A DNA stretch of 64,000 nt, from NCBI GenBank assembly GCA_902554705.1, contig CACDPP010000004.1:19332-83331 (forward strand), given 5' to 3'. This document shows, piece after piece, positions 8,863 through 16,598 of this stretch (position 1 is the stretch's first letter; every line of letters begins with the position of its first letter). The notes under the pieces were generated by a model. The model was given only the letters and a program-made list of their open reading frames with translations, was not told where the DNA came from and ran no database searches. A program made the translations under genes and the position numbers. This DNA is from Paracoccaceae bacterium (GTDB lineage Bacteria; Pseudomonadota; Alphaproteobacteria; Rhodobacterales; Rhodobacteraceae).

Positions 8863-9419
8863 AGCTATGGCTTGTCAGACACGCAAAGCCTTTAGTTGAA
8901 AAAGGTTTATGCTATGGACGGCTCGATGTCAGTGCCGATCAATCTCTTACTGAAATGGCCACAGATAAATTAATAACTGCTTTGTCTGAAAACTCTGGGG
9001 TGAAAGTTCTATTAACATCACCTCGTCAACGCACAAAGCAGCTCGCTAACTTACTGGCCAAGCGACTTAATCTCAATCTCTTAGAAGAAGAACGATTAGC
9101 TGAGATGGACTTCGGTGAGTGGGAAGGCAATCTGTGGGACGATGTGCCAAAATCTGCCATTGATTTATGGACGGAAGACTTTAACGACCACGCCTTTGGT
9201 GGGGGTGAAAGCACTGGACAACTTCTTGATAGAGTTTGGCAATTGATGAAAAACGCAAAAAATAGGAATGAAGACCAAATCTGGGTAACCCATGCTGGAG
9301 TCATTAAAGCCGTTCGATTCCTCATAGACACTGGAGAGCCTTACATTAAATCAGCTGCAGACTGGCCCCTCGAAACAACAAATTTCGGCGACTGGATCAC
9401 TGTAGACATCACGACTTAA
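8859..9419 (+). CDS. cobC: Histidine phosphatase, alpha-ribazole phosphatase type
   Basis: A 186-residue phosphoglycerate-mutase-fold phosphatase. The catalytic His8 lies in LVRHAKP, the acidic motif in EMDFGEWEGN, and the second His in WVTHAGV (His145). CobC removes the phosphate from alpha-ribazole 5'-phosphate or from adenosylcobalamin 5'-phosphate. The sequence alone would also allow a general phosphatase, but the four-base ATGA overlap with cobS and the nearby cobT make the cobamide role likely. It converges with tonB at 9427 with seven bases between the stop codons and no clear terminator hairpin. Confidence 0.88.
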   Translation: MKLWLVRHAKPLVEKGLCYGRLDVSADQSLTEMATDKLITALSENSGVKVLLTSPRQRTKQLANLLAKRLNLNLLEEERLAEMDFGEWEGNLWDDVPKSAIDLWTEDFNDHAFGGGESTGQLLDRVWQLMKNAKNRNEDQIWVTHAGVIKAVRFLIDTGEPYIKSAADWPLETTNFGDWITVDITT

Positions 9420-9426
9420 TTATCTA

Positions 9427-10398
9427 TCAATCTCGAGACATTTTTATAGGTACTTGAAAGCGATATTTATCTTCGAAAAGACCTTCTGGTGCTACAGGAT
9501 ACTGAGCACGTTTAACAGCGGTAAGAGCAGCATTATCAAGCAAAACCGCACCCGAAGATTTAGCAATCTCTGTTTTAACCAGACGACCACTAGAGTGAAC
9601 AGTGATATTTAGAATGACCCGACCTTGAGCTCGTGTTCCGCTTGGATAGAATTTCTTACGTTCTATAGCGCTGTGAATTTTTGAGCCCCAAGAGTATAGT
9701 TTTTCTCTTGTTCCTTCAGCCTCATCAGAAGATGACTGTGATTGCTTATCTATTTGCTTTGGTAGCCTTTTTTGAGATTTTTCTACTTCTGATGCTGATT
9801 GCTCTGGTCGACTAGCCAGCTCATTTTTTGCCTGCAATTTATTAAATTGATCGGCAGGCGCTACACTATTTATGTCAATTTGCGGTTTGAATGTCGCCAA
9901 ATTAGGGTTTTTTTTGCTAATGGTATAGTTTTCTTTGATTGGGCTGGTATCTTTCGTATCAGGCAAATCTAGAAGAATATTATCATTATTTTGCATAATC
10001 GCCTGATCAACGCTAACCGTAGAATAGGCTCTATTTGCGAATGCTGCAGGAATTATGGGTCTCGAAACACTAAGATCATTTTGAAGCAGTTTTAGATCGC
10101 TTATAGATCCAATTTCTTTATCAAGATCTGTAACACCTTTTGTAAATGGTAGATTAACAGAAAGAGATTGAGGAGTGCCCAATAAAGCTGGAACTAATGA
10201 TTTTATTTCTGGTGAAGTTTCCCAAGCTTTAACTAAATCTGAGGCGCTGAAAGATAAAGAACTCAAAGTTATAATCTCTTGCTCTCCATCCTCTCCATTT
10301 TGATTAGAGCCAAGTGTTTCCGGCAAAAAAAACGAAACCACTATGATATGCAAACTTATTGCAATCGCACCAAAACTTATTGCCTCAAAAATCTTCAT
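9427..10398 (-). CDS. tonB: TonB-family energy transducer
   Basis: A 323-residue protein with a single N-terminal membrane helix (GAIAISLHIIVVSFFLP), a long low-complexity periplasmic spacer rich in Ser, Lys, Gln and Asn, and a C-terminal TonB domain. That domain includes GRVILNITVHSSGRLVKTEI, then SSGAVLLDNAAL and a terminal strand pair. It would carry energy from the ExbB/ExbD motor to the outer-membrane receptor. The spacer is not the Pro-rich kind of enteric TonB. It is the last gene of the B12 uptake operon and overlaps the second exbD by four bases, so it is probably dedicated to BtuB. Confidence 0.85.
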   Translation of the reverse strand: MKIFEAISFGAIAISLHIIVVSFFLPETLGSNQNGEDGEQEIITLSSLSFSASDLVKAWETSPEIKSLVPALLGTPQSLSVNLPFTKGVTDLDKEIGSISDLKLLQNDLSVSRPIIPAAFANRAYSTVSVDQAIMQNNDNILLDLPDTKDTSPIKENYTISKKNPNLATFKPQIDINSVAPADQFNKLQAKNELASRPEQSASEVEKSQKRLPKQIDKQSQSSSDEAEGTREKLYSWGSKIHSAIERKKFYPSGTRAQGRVILNITVHSSGRLVKTEIAKSSGAVLLDNAALTAVKRAQYPVAPEGLFEDKYRFQVPIKMSRD

Positions 10399-10790
10399 TT
10401 GTGGGACTCATTGGTGTGATCACTAACAATTATCTCTAAATGAGGAATATTCATGTCATTGAGCTTACTCAAAAGTGAAATTAACTTGTTGGCTGCCAAA
10501 TTCCGATCTGCTTCTATAGTCAGCGTAGTTGGTTCACTTTTTTTAATTAAATCCAAAGCAATTTCTCCAGTTTGACCGAGATACATAACTTCAGAACTGC
10601 CAGTAATAAATAGATAATTTGGGTCCCCTACATTTGAATCACTCAAACCAAAAGGTCGTTCAATTTTTTCTACAGGCCGAGGAACTAAAGAAGATGTAAT
10701 AAGGAAAAAAATCAAAAGCAGAAAAACTATATTGATCATTGGAACAATATTTTCTTTTTCACTGCCATATGAAGTTTTTCTAAAATTCAT
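10395..10790 (-). CDS. ExbD/TolR-family protein with Asn in place of the proton-carrying Asp
   Basis: A 131-residue ExbD-type protein: one N-terminal helix, then a periplasmic domain ending in LEIIVSDHTNESHK. In the helix the family motif PMIDVVF appears as PMINIVF. Residue 20 is Asn where ExbD and TolR normally carry the essential protonatable Asp, while the preceding gene's ExbD has Asp20 at the matching place. The ATG at 10790 (MNFRKTSYGSE) is chosen because a longer reading would extend far into exbD1. It overlaps exbD1 by 11 bases and tonB by four. It probably forms a mixed dimer with the other ExbD. Confidence 0.85.
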   Translation of the reverse strand: MNFRKTSYGSEKENIVPMINIVFLLLIFFLITSSLVPRPVEKIERPFGLSDSNVGDPNYLFITGSSEVMYLGQTGEIALDLIKKSEPTTLTIEADRNLAANKLISLLSKLNDMNIPHLEIIVSDHTNESHK

Positions 10791-11184
10791 TTTCAGGCTC
10801 AAGAACTGACACATTCGTAATTTTCTCGGATTTAAGATATAACAAGACATCAAGTAAATCCTGAGTATTTGCTTCTGCACTGCTTCGTAAAATTACCAGT
10901 GCATTTGGAGATGGCATTAATTCACTTAAATTATTTGAAAGCTGATCGAGAGGGATTTCAGACCCATTCAATGATACAATATTACCCGGTTTTATCTCAA
11001 CTAAACGTGGTGCACCTTCATACTGAGCATTTTGGCCAAGGGCTGAAGGCAAGTTGATATCAATAACTTTATCAACACCAAAACGCGCAACTAGCATAAA
11101 GAAGATAAGAAGCAAAAAGACTACATCAATCATGGGAGTTAGACTTGGGCGCCTTCTTCTACTGATTGTGTTGAGCTGTATCAT
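10780..11184 (-). CDS. exbD: ExbD-family biopolymer transport protein
   Basis: A 134-residue ExbD with an Arg-rich cytoplasmic start (SRRRRPSLTP), one membrane helix MIDVVFLLLIFFMLVARF and a periplasmic domain. Asp20 in the helix is the conserved residue that takes part in proton translocation through the ExbB pentamer. The ATG directly follows the exbB stop codon (11185-11187), so translation is tightly coupled. Together with exbB, the second ExbD and tonB it would power outer-membrane cobalamin uptake. TolR is an alternative family name, but the operon with a TonB receptor argues for ExbD. Confidence 0.9.
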   Translation of the reverse strand: MIQLNTISRRRRPSLTPMIDVVFLLLIFFMLVARFGVDKVIDINLPSALGQNAQYEGAPRLVEIKPGNIVSLNGSEIPLDQLSNNLSELMPSPNALVILRSSAEANTQDLLDVLLYLKSEKITNVSVLEPENEF

Positions 11185-11796
11185 CTAACTTGTCCTCAAT
11201 ATGGCCTGTGTCGCTAAATTTTCTATATCTGCCTGAACATTGTCGACTACGCTATCGTACCAACTCAGTAAAATTGATGCTGGAATAGCAATTCCCATAC
11301 CTGCTGCAGTTGTTAATAAAGCTTCCCAAATGCCACCTGCTAAAGCTGAAGGGTCCGCCTGAGCTCCACTATCCTGAAGAGCTTGGAAGGCTTCAATCAT
11401 TCCTAATACGGTTCCTAGCAAACCGACTAATGGCGCAATGGTAATTATTAAATCAATGACCCTTAAACCACGCCTTGCTTCCTTTAGATCATTATTAGCC
11501 AGCCGCACACATTCTTCTCTGACCATTTCGTTGGTATAACTCCTGTCAGAAATCGCCAAAATGGTTTGGCCCAAAATTTTAGCCCTTATATTTTGCTGAT
11601 TAGCATCAACTGGCTCAACTTTTTTTTCCAACCAAAGCTTTAGAATTTCATCGGCTTGCTTTTTATTCCACGCTCCTAATTTAATGAGATGCCAAAACTT
11701 CCAAAGCCCAACAGTTACTAATACAATTGATATTCCAAAAATTACCCATAATGCTGGCCCTCCAACACTCAGTGCATCTTGTAAGTGTGTTATCAT
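11185..11796 (-). CDS. exbB: ExbB/TolQ/MotA-family proton channel
   Basis: A 203-residue protein with three membrane segments: ALWVIFGISIVLVTVGLW near the N-terminus, LIITIAPLVGLLGTVLGMIEAF, and LLTTAAGMGIAIPASILLSW. The second and third carry the Gly- and Thr-rich channel signature of ExbB. The loop between helices 1 and 2 is long and charged, as expected for the cytoplasmic domain. It forms the pentameric part of the motor that uses proton-motive force to drive TonB. It sits between the ABC ATPase gene (four-base overlap) and exbD within a single B12 uptake transcript. Confidence 0.9.
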   Translation of the reverse strand: MITHLQDALSVGGPALWVIFGISIVLVTVGLWKFWHLIKLGAWNKKQADEILKLWLEKKVEPVDANQQNIRAKILGQTILAISDRSYTNEMVREECVRLANNDLKEARRGLRVIDLIITIAPLVGLLGTVLGMIEAFQALQDSGAQADPSALAGGIWEALLTTAAGMGIAIPASILLSWYDSVVDNVQADIENLATQAILRTS

Positions 11797-12566
11797 TTCA
11801 AGGTATCTCCCTGAGCAGAATTTTTATTACTTTTTTTAAGAACAGACAAAGGCTGAAAAATTATGCCTTCCTTGGTTTTTTCATAATGTGCTTCGATAGA
11901 AAAAACAGTTCGCAAATTATCTGGTGTTAACACTGCATCAGCAGGCCCAAAAGCTACTAATTTTCCTCGATCAAGCAATGCCAATTTTGTACAGTAGCGC
12001 GCAGCTAGACCTAGATCATGAATTGAAGCAATTATTCCTTTGCCAGCCTCCGCCAGCTCTGAAAAGGTTTTCAGCGTGCTAATTTGATTTGCTGGATCAA
12101 GGCTTGCTGTTGGCTCATCGGCCATCAAAATTGGAGTGTCTTGCGCCAAAGCGCGGGCAATTAATGCTCGTGCCTGCTCACCACCCGAAAGTTGCGTAGC
12201 AATACGATCGGAAAAAGCATTGAGCTCCATTTTAATTATTGCTGCCTCCACATGCATATCATTTTTTTGAATTGGTCCAAATGGTAAGCGCCCCAAACCT
12301 ATCAAATCACGAACACTCAGCCCCCAAGCAATTTCTCTAACTTGTGGTAGCCATGCTGCTTGCTTTGCTCGATCTGATTGTGGCATCACTGATAAAGAAG
12401 AAGATCCAGTATGTTCTAAAATACCAAGAGCAGCGCGCATTAAAGTTGTCTTTCCAGCACCATTTGGACCTATTAGTCCAACAAAATCGCCAGGCTCAAG
12501 TACCAGAGAGACAGTATCCACGACTGGACAGTCCCCACGAAAAACCGAAAGCTTATCCAAATTCAT
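11793..12566 (-). CDS. btuD: Cobalamin ABC importer, ATP-binding protein
   Basis: A 257-residue ABC ATPase of the FecCD/BtuD class. Walker A is GPNGAGKTT, the signature motif LSGGEQAR, Walker B ILMADEPTASLD, and the switch His follows in ASIHDLG. The ATG at 12566 (MNLDKLSV) is preferred; a GTG at 12575 overlapping the permease stop is possible. It hydrolyses ATP in the cytoplasm to drive the BtuC permease. Siderophore or haem importers look the same in sequence. The cobalamin assignment rests on the operon with the riboswitch and the BtuB-type receptor. Confidence 0.88.
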   Translation of the reverse strand: MNLDKLSVFRGDCPVVDTVSLVLEPGDFVGLIGPNGAGKTTLMRAALGILEHTGSSSLSVMPQSDRAKQAAWLPQVREIAWGLSVRDLIGLGRLPFGPIQKNDMHVEAAIIKMELNAFSDRIATQLSGGEQARALIARALAQDTPILMADEPTASLDPANQISTLKTFSELAEAGKGIIASIHDLGLAARYCTKLALLDRGKLVAFGPADAVLTPDNLRTVFSIEAHYEKTKEGIIFQPLSVLKKSNKNSAQGDTLK

Positions 12567-12571
12567 AAGGC

Positions 12572-13549
12572 TCACGATAATTCAGCTCGCGTTTTATAAA
12601 TAAGATGTAAAAATAGCGGTGCTCCTAGAATGGCCATGACTACTCCAAGTTTTAAATCACGATCAGGTAATACCAAGCGAACTAATATATCAGCTGCTAA
12701 AACTAAGGCAGCGCCACCTAACATTGATGCCCACATTAAACTAGATGGTTGTGACTTAACCCAGCGTCTTAGAATATGTGGAACTACTAATCCAACAAAT
12801 CCAACAGCACCAGCAACGGCGGTTGTTGCCCCAATCATTGCTGCCACACCGATTACCAATGCATAGCGTGTTTTGACTAGGTTAATACCCATAGTTTGTG
12901 CTGTATCTTCACCTAAAGTCAGAGCATTGAGTGCAGGGCCAAGTGATAAAATCATCATTGCCCCCAAAACGCTAAATGGCAAAGCAATCCATACGTGATC
13001 AAAAGATCTATCTGCCAAAGACCCCATCATCCAAAAGACGATTTCGGCAGTTGCGTATGGGTTCGGTGATAAGTTCAAAACTAATGATGTCATGGCACCA
13101 GCAAGCGCACTGATTGCTATACCCGCCAAAATCAAAGTCAATGAGCGTCCTTGCTTACCAGAAAGTAATATAATTAAGAACACAGCGAAGATTGACATTC
13201 CCAAGGCTGATAAGGGTAAGGCCAGCCAAAACATTGAAGCAAAACCTGTTTGCAAGGATAGTACAGCCCCCAATGAAGCTGACCCAGAGATCCCAATTAG
13301 CCCAGGTTCTGCTAGAGGATTGCGCAGATAACCCTGCATTGCCGCACCACTTAAACCCAAAGATCCCCCAACTAAAACTGCTAAAATGGCCCGTGGAAGC
13401 CTAATTTCTTGCATAACTGTTCCAAGAGAACCTTGCCCAGAAATCAGTGCCTTTAAACTAGTGGATAGAGGCGCCTGTGTATGTCCAATCAATAGAGAAC
13501 AAAGAAAAAGTAATGTTACTAAAAATATCAAAAATAACCCTAGCCGCAT
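12572..13549 (-). CDS. btuC: Cobalamin ABC importer, permease
   Basis: A FecCD-family permease of about 325 residues with around ten membrane segments. Family landmarks are RLPRAILAVLVGGSLGLSGAAMQG near the N-terminus, NPLAEPGLIGISGSA, and GAVGFVGLVVPHILRR near the C-terminus. The start at 13549 (MRLGLFLIFL) is chosen because it overlaps the binding-protein stop by one base (TGATG). The longer reading from 13627 would add a polar, non-family stretch. It probably works as a homodimer with BtuD to pass cobalamin delivered by the periplasmic binding protein. Confidence 0.9.
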   Translation of the reverse strand: MRLGLFLIFLVTLLFLCSLLIGHTQAPLSTSLKALISGQGSLGTVMQEIRLPRAILAVLVGGSLGLSGAAMQGYLRNPLAEPGLIGISGSASLGAVLSLQTGFASMFWLALPLSALGMSIFAVFLIILLSGKQGRSLTLILAGIAISALAGAMTSLVLNLSPNPYATAEIVFWMMGSLADRSFDHVWIALPFSVLGAMMILSLGPALNALTLGEDTAQTMGINLVKTRYALVIGVAAMIGATTAVAGAVGFVGLVVPHILRRWVKSQPSSLMWASMLGGAALVLAADILVRLVLPDRDLKLGVVMAILGAPLFLHLIYKTRAELS

Positions 13550-14394
13550 CACCTTAAGCCTTTTTCTGGATGAGCACGTTGCAGCTCTGCCACTGCATCC
13601 AAGACCGCTGGTGTGCCGCAGATCCATTTAGCATCAGTTTGAGTTATAGACTTAAAAGGGCGCAACGCTGGATGCTTTAAAATTTCCTCAGATCTAGAAT
13701 GCCCCGGATATGCTTTACCAGTTATCACTAAATCTGGCTGCAACATAACTAAAGTTTCCAATGGTAGTGTTCCACCAAATGACATTCCTACCTCTTCTGT
13801 TATATTACGGAAGCCTGCTATTTTTAAAATTTGTCCAGACATTGTATCTGTACCAGTGGTATAACCATTAGCAGAATATATAGCGGCGCGTGGTCTTTCA
13901 GTAATTCCAGATTTCAGTTCTTCTAAACGAATATTAAAGTCATCGATCATTCTTTCTGAACGCTCTGAATGCCCAACGAGTAGACCCATTTTTCTTATAT
14001 TTTGAATAATATCGTCAAAATTTTGTTCGATAGGAAAAATTTCGACCCGAACACCCAAAGATTGCAAAATTTGAACTGTAGCTTTTTCTGTATACACTCC
14101 AGCCACTACAAGATCTGGATTATCTATAAAAATTTCCTCAGCATCGCCTCGATTTTTTTTAAATTCTGTCGATTTTTCTGCTAAAAATGATACATTTGGA
14201 TCGTGCACAATTTTTGATAAAGATGCTATTTGATTTGGATCCGCAAGCAACATTAAAAGCTGATCAGTACATAAATTGAGCGACACAATTTTTTGAGGCG
14301 CTGCATAGGTAAAAGTGGCCCAGAAAAGAAGGGCCACATTGCCTAATATATTTTTAAAAAGTTGCAAGAATACCAGCAAAGATCTGCCGCCCAC
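13549..14394 (-). CDS. btuF: Periplasmic cobalamin-binding protein
   Basis: A protein of up to 281 residues of the class III binding-protein fold (BtuF/FhuD/FepB). A hydrophobic export signal (NVALLFWATFTYA) is followed directly by KIVSLNLCTDQLLMLLA, typical of BtuF-like proteins. DLVVAGVYTEKATVQIL and DLVITGKAYPGHSRSEE come later. The likely start is a GTG at 14394 inside the end of btuB, or a TTG near 14367; neither has a strong ribosome-binding site, so translation may depend on coupling to btuB. It would capture cobalamin in the periplasm and deliver it to BtuC. Confidence 0.85.
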   Translation of the reverse strand: MGGRSLLVFLQLFKNILGNVALLFWATFTYAAPQKIVSLNLCTDQLLMLLADPNQIASLSKIVHDPNVSFLAEKSTEFKKNRGDAEEIFIDNPDLVVAGVYTEKATVQILQSLGVRVEIFPIEQNFDDIIQNIRKMGLLVGHSERSERMIDDFNIRLEELKSGITERPRAAIYSANGYTTGTDTMSGQILKIAGFRNITEEVGMSFGGTLPLETLVMLQPDLVITGKAYPGHSRSEEILKHPALRPFKSITQTDAKWICGTPAVLDAVAELQRAHPEKGLR

Positions 14395-16147
14395 CTGTGT
14401 TAAAATCTTTTACTGTTTCATAATCAGCATCCATTAAATTTTGGATGCGCAAATATCCTTCGAGTTTTTCATTAAAAGAATATTTAGAGGAGGCATTTAC
14501 AACAGTATAATCAGGCATATCACCTATTGTATCTTTGTAATCGACTATATAATTTACGCTTAAACTTGAAGTTATTTCGGGTGATAGATCAACAGAAATA
14601 GATCCCGAATAATCATACTTTGGAACTCTAACAGCTTGAGTTGTTCCTTCTTTTGCATCTGTATAAGTGTAGCTTCCTTTAAGGAAAATATTATCACTCA
14701 TTTTCCAAATTCCTTCTACTTCTAATCCCTGCGATTTTAAAACGGAATTACTTTGTCCGTAGTCTCCCCAAGGAGTTGAGCCGGTAACTAGCGACGTGTC
14801 AAATTCGATAAGATTTTCAATCTTTGTATTGAAAACTGTAACGCGCGCGGATGAACCATCTTCGTATATCTTTTCAAGTCCTAATTCCTGAGTTTGGCTT
14901 TCTTCCGGTTTTAAGTCGATAGCATTACCGGAGTAGCGCTCGTAAAGAGAAGGTGCACGAAAACCAGTACTGCCCATTGCACGCAACCTGATACCACTTT
15001 CTAAATTGTAAATTCCTGCAAGCCTGTAGGATGTATTTGAGCTAAAGTCATCGGATTCTGTTTGCCTTATAGTTGCTGAAACATCCATTGAGTTGGAAAT
15101 TTTTCTGAGCAGATCAACAAAAACAGCTTTTTCTGTATCACTTCCTTCATCGCCCCAAGTAGAAACCATCGCCTCTTTTGAACTTGCTGCACCAAATATT
15201 AATTTAGTTTCACCAATTGAGGTTTGCCCCTTATATTCAATATCCTGACGATCACTGTCATAGGTCGAACCCGTATATTTCCTGGTTAGATCACCTTCTG
15301 TTATTGAAATTTCATTAGTAATTCCCGCAAAATTCAAAACTAGACCAATTTTTACAGATTGCGTATCGCGATCTAATTTATCAGTTAAAGGAGAGAATTG
15401 ATCGTAATCACTGGTTTCAGATGAGCTAAGTGCTGCTAAATTAAAACCTAGATATTCATTGGCCATGTGTTCAAACGCGAACCTTAAATGATTGCTAGAA
15501 TATGGATCAGCTTCGTTTGCTCCAGCTCCAGTTTTTTTAGCAGAAAATCCCTTTGTTTGTACTCTAGAAAGAGAAAGTGCCGCAAAACCGTTATCACCAA
15601 CTCTTTCATATGATAGGCCGGCTGCATATGTGTCATAGGAACCTACCTCAGAAGTAACTTTTCCTCTTGACCCTTTCTCGTCTGAAGACAGCGTTTTCAA
15701 GTTAATAACCCCACCAACGGCCTCTGACCCGAACACTGCTGATTGTGAACCTTTAATAAATTCTACTTGACCTAAACCCATTCCTGGCAGGGCTCCAAAA
15801 TCATAAGATGTCTGTGTCCCTGCAGGGTCAGTAACATCCATCCCATCGATGCGGACATTTATATATTTTGGCCGCAACCCACGCACTGAAATTCCTGTGG
15901 TTGTTCCTAAACCACCGTTTGTATCCATGGAAACGCCAGGAACACTTTCAAATGCTTGCGAAATTCCTAGAGTTGCATTTTGCAATTCTAGCTCACTTAT
16001 GACGGAAACACTCGCGCCAGTTTCATCAATTCCAGTGTCTGTGTAACCTGCTGTCACAGTAATTTCATCTAATACAATTAATTCTTCGGCAAAAACAGGT
16101 GCTGTAGTCAGTAGTAAAACAGTTGATAATTTAATAGAAGATTTCAT
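14354..16147 (-). CDS. btuB: TonB-dependent cobalamin receptor
   Basis: An outer-membrane beta barrel of about 597 residues. The signal peptide MKSSIKLSTVLLLTTAPVFA is followed by a TonB box within VLDEITVTAG. The plug domain reads GISVRGLRPKYINVRIDGMD, then EFIKGSQSAVFGSEAVGGVI. Alternating strands follow, ending in GGRQIFAGILATF with the terminal Phe needed for BAM insertion. The start at 16147 (MKSSIK) is preferred over 16174, which lies in the leader. A cobalamin riboswitch lies upstream on the same strand, so B12 represses it. It heads the operon that also encodes the inner-membrane importer and its own TonB motor. Confidence 0.92.
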   Translation of the reverse strand: MKSSIKLSTVLLLTTAPVFAEELIVLDEITVTAGYTDTGIDETGASVSVISELELQNATLGISQAFESVPGVSMDTNGGLGTTTGISVRGLRPKYINVRIDGMDVTDPAGTQTSYDFGALPGMGLGQVEFIKGSQSAVFGSEAVGGVINLKTLSSDEKGSRGKVTSEVGSYDTYAAGLSYERVGDNGFAALSLSRVQTKGFSAKKTGAGANEADPYSSNHLRFAFEHMANEYLGFNLAALSSSETSDYDQFSPLTDKLDRDTQSVKIGLVLNFAGITNEISITEGDLTRKYTGSTYDSDRQDIEYKGQTSIGETKLIFGAASSKEAMVSTWGDEGSDTEKAVFVDLLRKISNSMDVSATIRQTESDDFSSNTSYRLAGIYNLESGIRLRAMGSTGFRAPSLYERYSGNAIDLKPEESQTQELGLEKIYEDGSSARVTVFNTKIENLIEFDTSLVTGSTPWGDYGQSNSVLKSQGLEVEGIWKMSDNIFLKGSYTYTDAKEGTTQAVRVPKYDYSGSISVDLSPEITSSLSVNYIVDYKDTIGDMPDYTVVNASSKYSFNEKLEGYLRIQNLMDADYETVKDFNTGGRQIFAGILATF

Positions 16148-16168
16148 CCTACCTACCCTATAAGGTTG

Positions 16169-16188
16169 ATGCACACTCTAAAGTGCAT
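16169..16188 (-). repeat. Inverted repeat in btuB leader
   Basis: ATGCAC at 16169-16174 and GTGCAT at 16183-16188 form a perfect six-base stem with an eight-base loop, 22 bases before the btuB start codon. It lies between the riboswitch and the ribosome-binding region (AGGGTAGGTAGG), so it may be part of the expression platform that hides or exposes the btuB start. Confidence 0.45.
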
Positions 16189-16295
16189 AAAGTTACTTTT
16201 TATCATTGGAAGGATTATCCCTCCCTTGACGGTTTTCTTTGTCACCGCGACGGAAGGTCCGTAATCCTTGCAGCGCCCCGCTGCCAGATAGGGTG

Positions 16296-16476
16296 ATCAA
16301 TGGCAGGTCTCCTGACTTGCGGGTTTTCGCTTTTCTGGGCCTTCCCGTTGTTAAACAGTGGCGTTATCCAGCGTCGCTATCCGCTTACAGTTGCGGGGGC
16401 AGTCGCAGATTTAGCTTTCGCCGCACTGCGTTCCCTTTTAACTCTCTCCCCAGGTTCGGTTTGAGAGACCATCGAT
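16296..16476 (-). promoter_or_regulatory. Cobalamin riboswitch upstream of btuB
   Basis: The minus strand carries the conserved core: GACTGCCCCCGCAACTGTAAGCGG, GCCACTG, GGGAAGGC, then AGTCAGGAGACCTGCC (the B12 box). The P1 stem pairs ATCGATGGTCTC (5', near 16476) with GAGACC and ATTGAT (3', near 16296), with TGCC bulged. Downstream toward btuB are a perfect GCAGCG/CGCTGC hairpin at 16270-16284 and smaller hairpins, but no T tract, so control is more likely at translation or by Rho than by intrinsic termination. B12 binding should lower expression of the whole uptake operon. Confidence 0.95.
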
Positions 16477-16598
16477 TCCTTCCTATAAGCTATGTGAAAA
16501 AAATCAAGACAAATTAGAGCAAGCAATCATTTCTTGGCAAATGGCTCTAGTTATGGTTTGCTCAGATTCTATAAAAATTTGAATAGGGGGGGTAAATA

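Noticed and set aside
16239..16517. A 92-codon open frame on the plus strand
   Set aside because: It is antisense to the cobalamin riboswitch; its composition follows conserved RNA elements and it has no family-like sequence or ribosome-binding site.
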